From contig OZ244043.1 in NCBI GenBank assembly GCA_965215215.1, forward strand, positions 3,658,001-3,722,000: 64,000 nt of DNA, given 5' to 3'. Numbering within the stretch: the first letter of the stretch is position 1; every line of letters begins with the position of its first letter. Position numbers and translations under genes: made by a program. This DNA comes from CALDTK01 sp965215215 (GTDB lineage: Bacteria > Bacteroidota > Bacteroidia > Chitinophagales > Saprospiraceae). The notes under the pieces were generated by a model that saw nothing but the letters and a program-made list of their open reading frames with translations, was not told the DNA's origin and made no database searches. This document shows, piece after piece, positions 17,446 to 27,700 of this stretch.

Positions 17446-20400
17446 ATGTATGAACTAATGATCTCTCACTCGATTCATAGCTTGCTTTATATGCTATGCT
17501 TTTTGATCGCTGTAGGATGTGGAGGCGGCAAAGATCCATTGGACGAGCATGGCCTTTTTGTACTACTGAATTTGGATCCGGCTGGAATAACGTTTAGCAA
17601 CCGGCTTACCTACACCGACTCGCTCAATCCTTACACCTACAAATCGTTTTATAATGGAGGTGGGGTAGCTCTGGGAGATTTGGATAATAATGGATTTTTA
17701 GACTTGATTTTTGCGGGAAATCTTGTTCAGAATAAAGTATATCGCAATCTAGGTAACTGGAAGTTTGAAGATGTATCATCATCTTCAGGGTTAGCGGGAA
17801 CAGACTCTTGGACCACTGGCGTCACCCTCGCTGATGTGAACGGGGATGGACTGCTCGATGTGTACCTGTGCAAATCAGGTCCTCCCGAAGGAACTAACCG
17901 TCGCAATGAGCTACGGCTGAACAAAGGAGATGGGACTTTCGTCAACGTAGCGGTAACCGCCGGAGTAGACGATTTTGGCTTCTCCGTTCACGCTGCCTTT
18001 CTCGATTATGATCGTGACGGCGATTTAGATCTCTATTTGCTTAATAACTCTATTCGATCCGTCGGCACCTACGATATGCGGCCAGGTGCTCGCGATATTA
18101 GGGATACGGCAGGTGGCAACGTTCTTTACCGTAACGAGCTAGTCGAAACCGGTAAGCTCACTTTCACCGATGTCTCCGAAGAGGCGGGTATTTACGGATC
18201 CGATATCGGCTTCGGCCTCGGCGTGACCGTTGGAGATGTCAATAGCGACCTCTGGCCGGATATCTACGTATCCAATGATTTTTTCGAACGCGATTACCTC
18301 TACATTAATAGGGGTGACGGGACATTCTCGGAAGAGCTCACCGACTTAATACCGGAGTCAAGCCTCGGCGCCATGGGCGCTGACCTCGCCGATCTCACCG
18401 GGGATGGTCTGCCAGAGGTGTTCGTCACTGAAATGCTACCGGAAGGAGCCCGACGATATAAGTCGAAGGCAAATTTCGAGAACTATGAAAAACGAAGCTT
18501 AGCGGAAAAGCAGGGCTACCACCGTCAGTACAGCAGGAATTCGCTCCTACTCAATGAAAACGGAGCATTCGCGGAGATTGCGCGGAGCGCGGGAGTAGCG
18601 GCGACCGACTGGAGTTGGGGAGCTCTCGCCGCGGATCTCGATAATGATGGCTGGCGCGATCTCTACGTTGCTAACGGTATCTATAAGGATCTGCTCGATC
18701 AGGACTACATCCATTTCGTCGCCGATCCAAGTAACGTGCGCCAGCTCATTGCGCAGGGGGGGGAAGTGATCAAAGAGCTTATCGATAGTATGCCGAGCGA
18801 GGCAATAGCCAACTATGCGTTCCGAAACGTTGGCGAGGGTACCCGCTTCGCCGACAGTACCGAGGCGTGGGGTTTAATCCAGCCGAGCTTCTCGAATGGT
18901 TCTGCCTACGGGGATTTGGATAACGATGGGGATCTCGATTTGGTGATCAACACCGTCAACCAGGCTCCACTGATTTATAAGAACCGGCATAGAGAACTGC
19001 GTGATAGCAGCAATTACCTCCGCATCCGGCTCGTGGATACCATCAGCATCGCTAACCACGCTGCGTGGGGATCACGTGTTCGAGTTTACGCCGACTCTTC
19101 TGTGTTCACCGCGGAGGTTGCCCCTGTCCGCGGGTTCATGAGCTGCGTGGACCCTCGTCTACACATTGGCTTAGCGGCTAAGGCCAGCATCGATAGCATC
19201 GTCGTCGACTGGTCGAGCGGGGGGCAAACTCGACTTTTTGATGTTCAGGCGAATCAGGAGCTGGTGATACGGCGTGCCGAAAATGGACCGGCGCCGGTGC
19301 CTCCTGCCGCGCCTTCCGGCAAAACGGCGCAGTGGACGCCCTTAGCGTGGGCGCACCAAGAGAGCGCTTACGACGACTTTGATCGCTACCCACTCCTCGT
19401 GGAAATGATTTCTGCCGAGGGTCCCGCACTTGCCCTACTCAATGCGCCTGATCAACCCAGACTCGCCTACTTCGGCGGAGCCAAAGGTCAAGCCGGTGTA
19501 CTCTACGAACGTGCGGCTTCCGGTTGGAACGAGTTATCGAGCGAGGTCTTCACCGCATCCGCCGAAACTGAAGACGTTGCAGCCTGCTGGGTAGATGTCA
19601 ATGGTGATGGCAAAGCCGACCTCGTGGTTGCGGCCGGCGGAGACGAATCTCCGGCGGAGAGCTTTCAGGTTCGACCGAGACTGTACCTAAACCGGGGTAA
19701 CAACCGGTTCGAACTCGCCGCCGAGCGTTTTCAGACACTTAATGGACTTGCATCCGGGACAGTCGTAGCCCTGGACGCCGATCTCGATGGCGATCAAGAT
19801 TTATACTTCGGTACTCACTTCCGTCTCGGGCAGTACGGTTTACCGGCACCTTCCGTGCTGATGTTAAACGACGGTAGCGGAAAATTCGAGCCGGCCGACG
19901 TGGTGCTCAGTGGTGATTTGGGTTCGATTAGCTTGGTGCGTAGCGCGATCACGGCGGATTTAGATGGTGACGGGCAAATTGAGCTTATTACGGCTCAAGA
20001 CTACGGTCCAGTCACCGTTTTCGCGAAAGCGGAGGACGGAGCGTGGTTGCGGCGAGCCTCCAGCGCAAACGGGCTCTGGAGGAGCTTGGCCACCGTCGAC
20101 TTCGATGGGAGCGGAGAGCGAGTTATCGTCGCCGGGAATCTTGGCTTAAACACACGACTGCGGACTTCTGACTCGGTTTCACTAACGCTCCACATAGGCG
20201 ACTTTGACGAGAATGGCTCCGCAGAGCACATTATGACCGGACTACTCGGCGACGAGGAGTCCGTGTTGAGTCTGATGCCTGAAGTTGCCAAGCGGATGCC
20301 TTCTCTCCGCAAGCGGTACTCCCGATTTCAGCAGTATGCTACTGCGGATACGTACGATATCATCGATACCTCGCGGAGCACGACTACCCTCGAGGCCACG

Positions 20401-20754
20401 GAGCTACGGAGCGCTCTACTTCGCTACTCGGGTACGGAACACCTCGACTTGCAGCCTTTGCCAGAAGCAGCTCAACGTACTTGTATCCGCGCTATCCTGA
20501 CGCGAGACTACTCCGAACAGCAGCGGCCATTCATTTACGTTGCTGGGAACTACACGCGAGTAAAACCAGAGTTTGGGGGGCAACTCGGTGGCTACGGCGC
20601 GGCCTTCACAGATGTGCCAGGCGGTACCTTACGTTACCTTCCGAAACTATTCCCGCGCCTACCCGGTGAGGTACGAGGCCTCGGTTGGTTAGGTAATGAT
20701 GTGGTAGCGGCTCGGAATAATGCTACGCCCCTGACCTTCGCTTATGAGCAGTAG
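17446..20754 (+). CDS. VCBS/FG-GAP repeat lipoprotein with ASPIC/UnbV domain (first of three)
   Basis: About 1102 residues. Lipoprotein signal 'MLCFLIAVGC' near the N-terminus; ATG 17446 or 17458 both work. Repeated calcium-loop motifs of FG-GAP/VCBS blades: 'LADVNGDGLLDVYL', 'FLDYDRDGDLDLYLL', 'YGDLDNDGDLDLVIN', and a second set after residue 700 ('WVDVNGDGKADLVVAA', 'LDADLDGDQDLYFG'). Between them an ASPIC/UnbV domain ('RGFMSCVDPRLHIGL', 'VDWSSGG', about 530-610). Such CRTAC1-like proteins often follow SusC/SusD pairs and are presumed surface-bound binding proteins. Its first ~500 bp is AT-rich like SusD, then GC rises. A copy of the 14-bp motif lies at 20017. It overlaps the next gene by 11 nt. 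Confidence 0.92.
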   Translation: MYELMISHSIHSLLYMLCFLIAVGCGGGKDPLDEHGLFVLLNLDPAGITFSNRLTYTDSLNPYTYKSFYNGGGVALGDLDNNGFLDLIFAGNLVQNKVYRNLGNWKFEDVSSSSGLAGTDSWTTGVTLADVNGDGLLDVYLCKSGPPEGTNRRNELRLNKGDGTFVNVAVTAGVDDFGFSVHAAFLDYDRDGDLDLYLLNNSIRSVGTYDMRPGARDIRDTAGGNVLYRNELVETGKLTFTDVSEEAGIYGSDIGFGLGVTVGDVNSDLWPDIYVSNDFFERDYLYINRGDGTFSEELTDLIPESSLGAMGADLADLTGDGLPEVFVTEMLPEGARRYKSKANFENYEKRSLAEKQGYHRQYSRNSLLLNENGAFAEIARSAGVAATDWSWGALAADLDNDGWRDLYVANGIYKDLLDQDYIHFVADPSNVRQLIAQGGEVIKELIDSMPSEAIANYAFRNVGEGTRFADSTEAWGLIQPSFSNGSAYGDLDNDGDLDLVINTVNQAPLIYKNRHRELRDSSNYLRIRLVDTISIANHAAWGSRVRVYADSSVFTAEVAPVRGFMSCVDPRLHIGLAAKASIDSIVVDWSSGGQTRLFDVQANQELVIRRAENGPAPVPPAAPSGKTAQWTPLAWAHQESAYDDFDRYPLLVEMISAEGPALALLNAPDQPRLAYFGGAKGQAGVLYERAASGWNELSSEVFTASAETEDVAACWVDVNGDGKADLVVAAGGDESPAESFQVRPRLYLNRGNNRFELAAERFQTLNGLASGTVVALDADLDGDQDLYFGTHFRLGQYGLPAPSVLMLNDGSGKFEPADVVLSGDLGSISLVRSAITADLDGDGQIELITAQDYGPVTVFAKAEDGAWLRRASSANGLWRSLATVDFDGSGERVIVAGNLGLNTRLRTSDSVSLTLHIGDFDENGSAEHIMTGLLGDEESVLSLMPEVAKRMPSLRKRYSRFQQYATADTYDIIDTSRSTTTLEATELRSALLRYSGTEHLDLQPLPEAAQRTCIRAILTRDYSEQQRPFIYVAGNYTRVKPEFGGQLGGYGAAFTDVPGGTLRYLPKLFPRLPGEVRGLGWLGNDVVAARNNATPLTFAYEQ
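20017..20030. repeat. Dispersed 14-bp motif, exact copy
   Basis: GTTTTCGCGAAAGC on plus; in the first VCBS gene, read as 'VFAKA'. Confidence 0.85.
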
Positions 20755-21394
20755 TTTTCGGTTCCTGTGTATCGGCTCGGTTTCGCTCGCCTTCGTGGCG
20801 TGCGGCGGATCAGACTCGGAGGTCTATGGCTCCGCCGTCGCATCAGAGCTTAACCGGACTGATCGGGTAGACACCCTCCTCGGAGGACTGAGTTTCGCCA
20901 TGACGAGGGAGCAATTTTTCGAATACTGTATGGCCGCTCAAAAACGAGGGGAGATGCGCCAGGGAACAGGACTTACCGTTCGTATGGACGTGCCTGCCGA
21001 GCAGATGCCCGGATTGTCACTCGTAGAATTTTATCCAACCTACTCGGACGCCAACCAAATCGCTACGCTTCCCGGTCGCATCTACGCACAACAGTGGAGT
21101 CCCTGGAACCAGGAACTGTCCGCCGATTCCCTAACCCAAGCAGCACTCGCTTACCTCCAATCTACGCTCGGCGGAAACTCCTTTGAAAAAGTTGCGGGGG
21201 CACCACGTACGACCTTCGTTAAGCTCGACGCAAATCGTCGAGCGGAAGTACGTCCTAGTGAAGAGCAGATGATCGAGTTCACTATCGTCGATCTAGCTGG
21301 AGTCACCGATAGCGTCCGGCTCGGTCGAGATCTGCTCGTACCTCAGAACAACGTCGCTTATCCAGTTAGCCAAAGGTTTACCCGTGGTAACTAG
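20744..21394 (+). CDS. Lipoprotein of unknown function inside the VCBS operon
   Basis: 216 residues. Lipoprotein signal 'FLCIGSVSLAFVACGGSDS' puts the Cys at about 20. The rest is soluble, with 'LLGGLSFAMTREQFFEYCMAA' and 'LVEFYPTYSDANQIATLPGRI'; I recognise no domain. It overlaps the VCBS gene before it by 11 nt and the one after it by 11 nt, so it is translationally coupled to both and probably acts with them at the outer membrane. Confidence 0.8.
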   Translation: MSSSFRFLCIGSVSLAFVACGGSDSEVYGSAVASELNRTDRVDTLLGGLSFAMTREQFFEYCMAAQKRGEMRQGTGLTVRMDVPAEQMPGLSLVEFYPTYSDANQIATLPGRIYAQQWSPWNQELSADSLTQAALAYLQSTLGGNSFEKVAGAPRTTFVKLDANRRAEVRPSEEQMIEFTIVDLAGVTDSVRLGRDLLVPQNNVAYPVSQRFTRGN

Positions 21395-24300
21395 GCTGTT
21401 ACTAAGTACAACGCTGCTGCTGACGCTCATGCTCGTATCCGGTTGTGACCGAGCAGGGGAGGGGGCGGAACTTCCGAACGAGCAGGGTTTTACGAAACTC
21501 AACGGCTCGCGTACCAACGTGACCTTCCGCAACGACCTCCGCCACGACGACGCCTTCAACATCTACACCTACCGCAACTTCTATAACGGCGGCGGGGTAG
21601 CCATCGGGGACGTAAACGGCGATACCCTTCCCGACATCTTCCTCACCGCCAACATGGCGCCCAACCGCCTCTACCTCAATCGAGGCGACTTCCGCTTCGA
21701 GGACGTTACCGACTCCGCCGGCGTCGGCGGCACGCACGGTTGGAGCACGGGGGTAACCATGATCGACGTCGATGCCGACGGGCTGCTCGATGTTTACGTC
21801 TGTAACAGCGGCCGATTAGAAGACGACGACAAGCGCAACGAGCTGTACATCAACCAGGGCGGGGGGCGTTTTCGCGAAAGCGCAGCCGACTATGGACTCG
21901 ACGATCCCGGACTCAGCACCCACGCCGCCTTCTTCGACTACGATCGCGATGGCGACCTCGACGTTTACCTCCTCAACAATTCCTTCCAGCCCATCGGGTC
22001 TTTCAACTTGCGTAAAAACCTCCGGCCGGTGCGCGACTCGATCGGTGGCGATAAGCTCCTCCGCAACGAGCTCGTGGAAACCGGTACTACGCACTTTACC
22101 GACGTCAGCGAGGAGGCCGGGATCTACGGGAGCGTCATCGGGTTCGGCCTCGGCGTAACGGTAGGTGACATCAACCTGGACGGCTGGCCGGATATGTACG
22201 TATCTAACGACTTCTTCGAGCGTGACTACCTCTACGTGAACCGTGGCGACGGCACCTTCGACGAAGTGCTCACCGACGCGATCAAAGCGACCAGCAACGC
22301 GAGCATGGGGGCCGACATGGCCGATCTGACCGGGGATGGCTACCCCGAGATCTTCGTCACGGATATGCTCCCGGCCAGCGACAAGCGGCTGAAAATGAAC
22401 ACGACGTTCGAGAGCTGGGACAATTACGTCAATAAGCTGCAGAACGGCTACTACCATCAATTCACCCGCAATACGCTCCAGCAAAACAACGGAGACGGTA
22501 CCTTCTCGGAAGTCGGCCGCGCCCGCGGCGTCGAGGCGACCGACTGGAGCTGGGGAGCCTTAATGCTCGACCTCGATACGGACGGCGATCGGGACGTATT
22601 CGTGGCCAATGGCATCTACCAGGATCTTACCAACCAAGACTACATCACGTTCATCAGTAGCAACGAGGGCAAAGCCGCGGTAACGGCCTCGGGGAAGGTC
22701 GACTTCGGTATGCTGGTCGATCTCATTCCCTCGGAACCGGTCGCCAACGTCGCCTTCGTCAACGATGGCGACGGGCGGATGCGCGAGGTGGCGGCCGCGT
22801 TCGGACTCGCGGACACCGGCTTTTCGAACGGTGCGGCGTACGGGGATCTGGATAACGACGGCGACCTCGACCTGGTCGTCAACAACGTAAACAGCGAAGC
22901 GTGGATCTACCGAAACGATCAGCCACGCGACTCCCTGCACGCGAGTTTGGTCGTGTCGCTCGAGGGCGAAGGACACAACGCCTACGGCGTCGGGGCGCGC
23001 GTGTCGGGCTGGTGCGGCGACCGAGAATTCGTCGCCGAGCAAATCCCGACCCACGGCTTTCAGTCGAGTGTTGATCCGAGGGTATTCCTCGGACTCGGTA
23101 CCTACGCGCAACTGGACAGTCTGCGCGTAGACTGGCCCAGCGGAGCTCGTTCTCACCTAACCGACGTGCGGCCGGGATCGCTGACGATCGCCGAGGCAGC
23201 CGCACAGCCAGGAGCCCCAAAAGCGGCCTTTCCATTCGGCAAAATCGGGCAAGGCAAACAGGAATTCGCCGAGAGAGACGTAACGGAGCTCGGCGTTGAC
23301 TTCGTCCACCAGGAGAACGAGTACGTCGACTTCGACCGCCAGCGCCTGCTCTACAGCATGCTCTCCACCCCGGGTCCCTGTACCGCCGTCGGAGACGTAG
23401 ACGGCGATGGACGCGAGGATATCTTCATCGGTGGAGCCTCCGATCAGGCCGGAGCCTTATACCTCCAATCCAAGGGCGGTCGCTTCCGCAAAACCGCACA
23501 CGCCGTCTTCGACGGGGATTCGAGCAGTGAGGATACCGACGCGGTGATCTTCGATGCGGACGGCGACGGTGACGAGGACTTACTCGTCGGCAGCGGCGGC
23601 TCGGAATTCTCGGACGCGAACAGCGCGATCAAGGACCGGCTCTACCTCAACGACGGTCGCGGCCGATTCGAGCCGGCCCCGCGCTCGGTTTGGCCTTCCT
23701 CCTTTAGCCTAACGAGCTGTTTCGCCGTCGGAGACTACGACGCTGATGGCGACGAGGACGTATTCGTCGGTAGTCGGATGCGGCCCCAGGTCTACGGCGT
23801 ACCCACCGACGCGCTGTTGCTCCGTAACGACGGCGGCCGATTCGTACGCGTACGCGGTGCCGCATTCGACACGCTCGGGCTCGTGACCGACGCAAGTTGG
23901 GTGGATCTGGATGCCGACGGCGATCTCGACCTCGCCGTGGCCAGGGAGTGGGGGAGCGTGGCGGTGTTCGCGAACGACGCCGGCTCGTTCAGCAAACTTA
24001 GCGAGCGAGACTCCACGAGTTTTGGCGCAAGCCCTTCCGGGTGGTGGTCGGCGATCCGGGCGGAGGATGTCGACGGCGACGGCGACACCGATCTGCTGCT
24101 GGGTAACCACGGGCTCAACAGTCGATTTCGTGCGAGCGCGGAGCAACCGGTGACCATGGTCGTGAGCGACTTCGACGGCAACGGTACCGTGGAGCAGATT
24201 ATCAGTCGCTACCTCGGCGATACCAGCCTCCCGATCGTGCTCCGCCACGACTTGGTGATGCAGATGCCGAGCCTCAAGAAGAAATACCTCGCGTACGACA

Positions 24301-24752
24301 GCTACTACGGGCAGAGTATCGAGCAGATATTCGACCGCGGGGAGTTGGAAAACGCGCTCAGACTACGCGCCACGGAGCTACGCTCCGGCTGTTTGTTGAA
24401 CGAAAACGGGCGCTTTCGCTTTGTCCCATTCCCCTTCGAGGCTCAGTTATCCAATGTCTTCGCCATTGCGGCGCTTCCGCCGGGTTCGAACCAGCGGAAG
24501 CGCTATCTGCTGGGAGGAAACCTCTACGGAGTCAAACCCGAAGTAGGGCGTTACGACGCGAGCGGTGGGGTCGTGGTAACGTGGAACGGGAGCGGCTTCG
24601 ACGCCGAGCGCGCGCCCAGGATTGGACTGCCACTCGAAGGCGAGATCCGCAGCCTAAAACCGCTGCGAGTCGCCGGCGTACCGAGCGTTTTGGTTGGGCG
24701 AAACAACGCGGCCCCGCAGCTCTTTAGCCTAAGTGACGAGGATGCTGGATAG
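21384..24752 (+). CDS. VCBS/FG-GAP repeat lipoprotein with ASPIC/UnbV domain (second of three)
   Basis: 1122 residues starting at GTG 21384, which overlaps the previous stop. Lipoprotein signal 'LLLTLMLVSGC'. Same architecture as the first copy: 'NFYNGGGVAIGDVNGDTLPDIF', 'FFDYDRDGDLDVYLLNNSF', 'YGDLDNDGDLDLVVNNVN', an ASPIC/UnbV domain ('THGFQSSVDPRVFLGLG', 'RVDWPSGARSHL'), and a second repeat set ('DADGDGDEDLLVGSGGSEF', 'EDVDGDGDTDLLLGNHGLNS'). It is more GC-rich than the first copy. The 14-bp motif at 21868 encodes 'FRES', and a shorter variant at 23482 'FRKT'. Confidence 0.92.
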   Translation: MVTRLLLSTTLLLTLMLVSGCDRAGEGAELPNEQGFTKLNGSRTNVTFRNDLRHDDAFNIYTYRNFYNGGGVAIGDVNGDTLPDIFLTANMAPNRLYLNRGDFRFEDVTDSAGVGGTHGWSTGVTMIDVDADGLLDVYVCNSGRLEDDDKRNELYINQGGGRFRESAADYGLDDPGLSTHAAFFDYDRDGDLDVYLLNNSFQPIGSFNLRKNLRPVRDSIGGDKLLRNELVETGTTHFTDVSEEAGIYGSVIGFGLGVTVGDINLDGWPDMYVSNDFFERDYLYVNRGDGTFDEVLTDAIKATSNASMGADMADLTGDGYPEIFVTDMLPASDKRLKMNTTFESWDNYVNKLQNGYYHQFTRNTLQQNNGDGTFSEVGRARGVEATDWSWGALMLDLDTDGDRDVFVANGIYQDLTNQDYITFISSNEGKAAVTASGKVDFGMLVDLIPSEPVANVAFVNDGDGRMREVAAAFGLADTGFSNGAAYGDLDNDGDLDLVVNNVNSEAWIYRNDQPRDSLHASLVVSLEGEGHNAYGVGARVSGWCGDREFVAEQIPTHGFQSSVDPRVFLGLGTYAQLDSLRVDWPSGARSHLTDVRPGSLTIAEAAAQPGAPKAAFPFGKIGQGKQEFAERDVTELGVDFVHQENEYVDFDRQRLLYSMLSTPGPCTAVGDVDGDGREDIFIGGASDQAGALYLQSKGGRFRKTAHAVFDGDSSSEDTDAVIFDADGDGDEDLLVGSGGSEFSDANSAIKDRLYLNDGRGRFEPAPRSVWPSSFSLTSCFAVGDYDADGDEDVFVGSRMRPQVYGVPTDALLLRNDGGRFVRVRGAAFDTLGLVTDASWVDLDADGDLDLAVAREWGSVAVFANDAGSFSKLSERDSTSFGASPSGWWSAIRAEDVDGDGDTDLLLGNHGLNSRFRASAEQPVTMVVSDFDGNGTVEQIISRYLGDTSLPIVLRHDLVMQMPSLKKKYLAYDSYYGQSIEQIFDRGELENALRLRATELRSGCLLNENGRFRFVPFPFEAQLSNVFAIAALPPGSNQRKRYLLGGNLYGVKPEVGRYDASGGVVVTWNGSGFDAERAPRIGLPLEGEIRSLKPLRVAGVPSVLVGRNNAAPQLFSLSDEDAG
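21868..21881. repeat. Dispersed 14-bp motif, exact copy
   Basis: GTTTTCGCGAAAGC on plus; in the second VCBS gene, read as 'FRES', a different phase from the copy at 20017. Confidence 0.85.
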
Positions 24753-27700
24753 GTACGCGAGCCTGATTGTACCGCTTGCCGCCCTCGTGATCGCGAGCTG
24801 TCATTCGAACACCTCGGAAGAGGGAAGCTCCACGGTCGACGGTATGGAAGCCCCGCTATTCCGTAGCATTCCCGCGGACGAGAGCGGGGTTAGCTTCCAA
24901 AATCGACTGCGGCCAACCGACTCCCTCAACATCATCCAGTACCTCTATTACTACAACGGAGGCGGAGTGGCGATCGGGGACGTGAACGGAGACCAGCTAC
25001 CCGATCTTTTTTTTACCGCCAACCAGGGGCCGGATGCACTTTACCTTAACGAGGGCAATTTGCGCTTTCGCGAAAACGCGGAGGCGGCGGGGATATCCAC
25101 GCGAGCGGACTGGTCGACGGGGGCCAGCTTCGTCGACGTCGATGCGGATGGCGATCTCGACTTGTACGTCTGTAAAGCGAGCGGCTACGCGGGCCTAACG
25201 GGGCACAACGAGCTGTATGTCAACGATGGCAACGGTCGCTTCGAAGAACGAGCCGCTGCCTGGGGATTAGATTTCGCTGGGTTGAGCACACAGGCTGCGT
25301 TTGCCGATTTTGACGGTGACGGGCGGCTGGACTGCTACCTGCTCAATCACTCCGTCCACCACCGGGAGCTCCCCAACGACACGAGCGCCAGGCAGGCACG
25401 CGATCCGCTAGCCGGGGACCGCCTGCTGCTAGGCCGAGGCCGGAAGTTCGTCGATGCAACCCGGGAAAGCGGGATTTACAGTGGCCCGCAAGGCTACGGA
25501 TTGGGCGTGGCCGTGGCCGATCTAAACGGCGATGCCCGCCCGGATCTCTACGTTTCTAATGACTTCAGCGAAAATGATTACCTCTACCTCAACCTGGGCG
25601 GGGGGCGTTTTCGCGAAAGCAGTGCGGATTACTTTGAGCACACCTCGCAGTTTAGCATGGGTAGCGCGGTCGGAGATGTGAACGGGGACGGCCTACTCGA
25701 CATCGTGACGCTCGACATGCGGCCGGCGGGCGACAGCATCCGAAAATCTTCCGCGGGTAACGATGCGGCCACCACGTTTGCACTCAAACAGCGATTCGGG
25801 TACCTACCGCAGTACGCCCGCAACGCCGTGCAGTTGAACACGGGGCGTGGATTTGTAGACGTCGCCCCGCAGCTCGGCGTTCCGGCGTCCGACTGGTCGT
25901 GGACGCCACTGCTCTTTGACGCGGATCTCGACGGGCAAACCGACCTATTCATCGCGAACGGCATTGTGAGGCGACCGAATGACCTCGACTACCTTAAGTT
26001 TTCGGGAGGTGAGGCGGTGCAGCGACGGGCGAGCGATGCCGAATTGGCCGAGCTGATGCCGACTGGGTACGCAAAAAACGTCGCTTACCGCGGGGGGGAC
26101 ACCGCGTGGGTCGATGTATCACAGCAGTGGGGATTCGATCGGGTTGGCTCCACTACGGGAGCCGCCTACGCGGATTTGGATCTGGACGGCGATCTGGACC
26201 TTGTCCTAAACAATGTCGATGATACCGCCCGGGTACTGGAAAACGCCGTGGCCGAAAAACCGTCAATCACCGTAGACCTTATGGCCCTGCGACCCTTCGC
26301 GAGAGCAGCTGGGGCCACCGTTTTGGTTTCAGCGAGGGAGTGGCGCAGCGCTCGGGTATTTTCAGCCGTATCCGGATTCCAGTCCGGGGCATTGACCCCT
26401 TTGGTGTTTGGGGTTCCTGACGGGGTTGATACCGTGCAACTGAGCATTATCTGGCCTTGGACTCCAGACAGTGTGGATGTCGCTTCCGTGGCCGCGCGGG
26501 GCGGTAAAGTCAATAAGTCCGCGTTCACCCGGCAGGCCAGCGAGCGGTCCGTCGACCGTGAGCCGACTGGTGAGCTAGTTTCAAACGACGCGTGGTTGAG
26601 TGCCTTCGAGGTTGAACCGCTTTTGCCGTTCATCGTCCTGCCCGCAGATTCGATCGCGGTGGCTAGTGCGGAAGGGCAGTGGATTTTACAGGGACCGGAA
26701 GTCAGCTGGGTGTCCACCGGTTACCTTGACCTCAAACTACCGGGAACCAACGGCGAGCGGGCGCGGGCCGCTACTTGGATCAAACGAGAGACCGATAGCC
26801 TACTACTCCTCAGCTTCGGCTACGAGGCCAACCCCGGTAGCTGGCGGGTAAAGAGCTACACGCGATCTAGCAAGGGTTTCGTAGCGGTTGAGCTTCCTGC
26901 CGGATTCACGGAGCCAAATGGGCTCGTCACCTCCCTAATTTCGTTCGAGTCAGAAGCTGCGATGCCGACGCTGTTTGTGGGCGTAGGACTCGACCAGCGG
27001 GGGTACGGGGTTAGCCCGACTAGTTCGCTGTGGTCGGTGTCGCCGAAGGGGTGGAGGAGATCATGGTCGGGTGATGAGCTCGGTATGGTAAGCAGTGGGG
27101 TGAGTTTGGGATCGAGTCTACTCGTATCCGCTCCGTGGAAACCTGTGCGGGAGCTCCGTTTCGGGGAGGCCGACGCAAAAGTGATTTTAGAAGACCGGAC
27201 GCCGCCCGGACTCTGGTTCGCCATCAGTAAGGTGCCCACGAGCGGCAGTCGATCTGATCGTTTCTTATTCGGAAATTTAGGAACCAACACTTTACTGCGG
27301 GCTTCGGAAGTCGAGCCTTTACGCCTGATCGTGGCCGATTTCGATGGTAATTCCCGCGTGGATCCAATCCTCGTGGAGGGTAGAGGCGAAGAAGCGCGGA
27401 CCTATTTTGGACTCGATGAACTCGCACGTCAAATGCCGATGATGCGCAAGTTTTTTACGAGCTACTTGCCATTTTCAGCATCGAAGTTTTCGGAGATGTT
27501 TCCGCCGCAAGCGGTCGCGCAGGCGAGCGGTGGGGAGGCTACGGAGCTGCGTTCAGCGATCTACGAACCGGCGAATCAGGAACTCACCTATCTACCGGCA
27601 GCGGCGCAGCGCGGCGCAGCTGCCCGCATACGACGACTTGTGGATTCGGGCCAGGTCGAAGTCGAGTTTTTAGACGTCAGAACGCACCCCACCATCGGAG

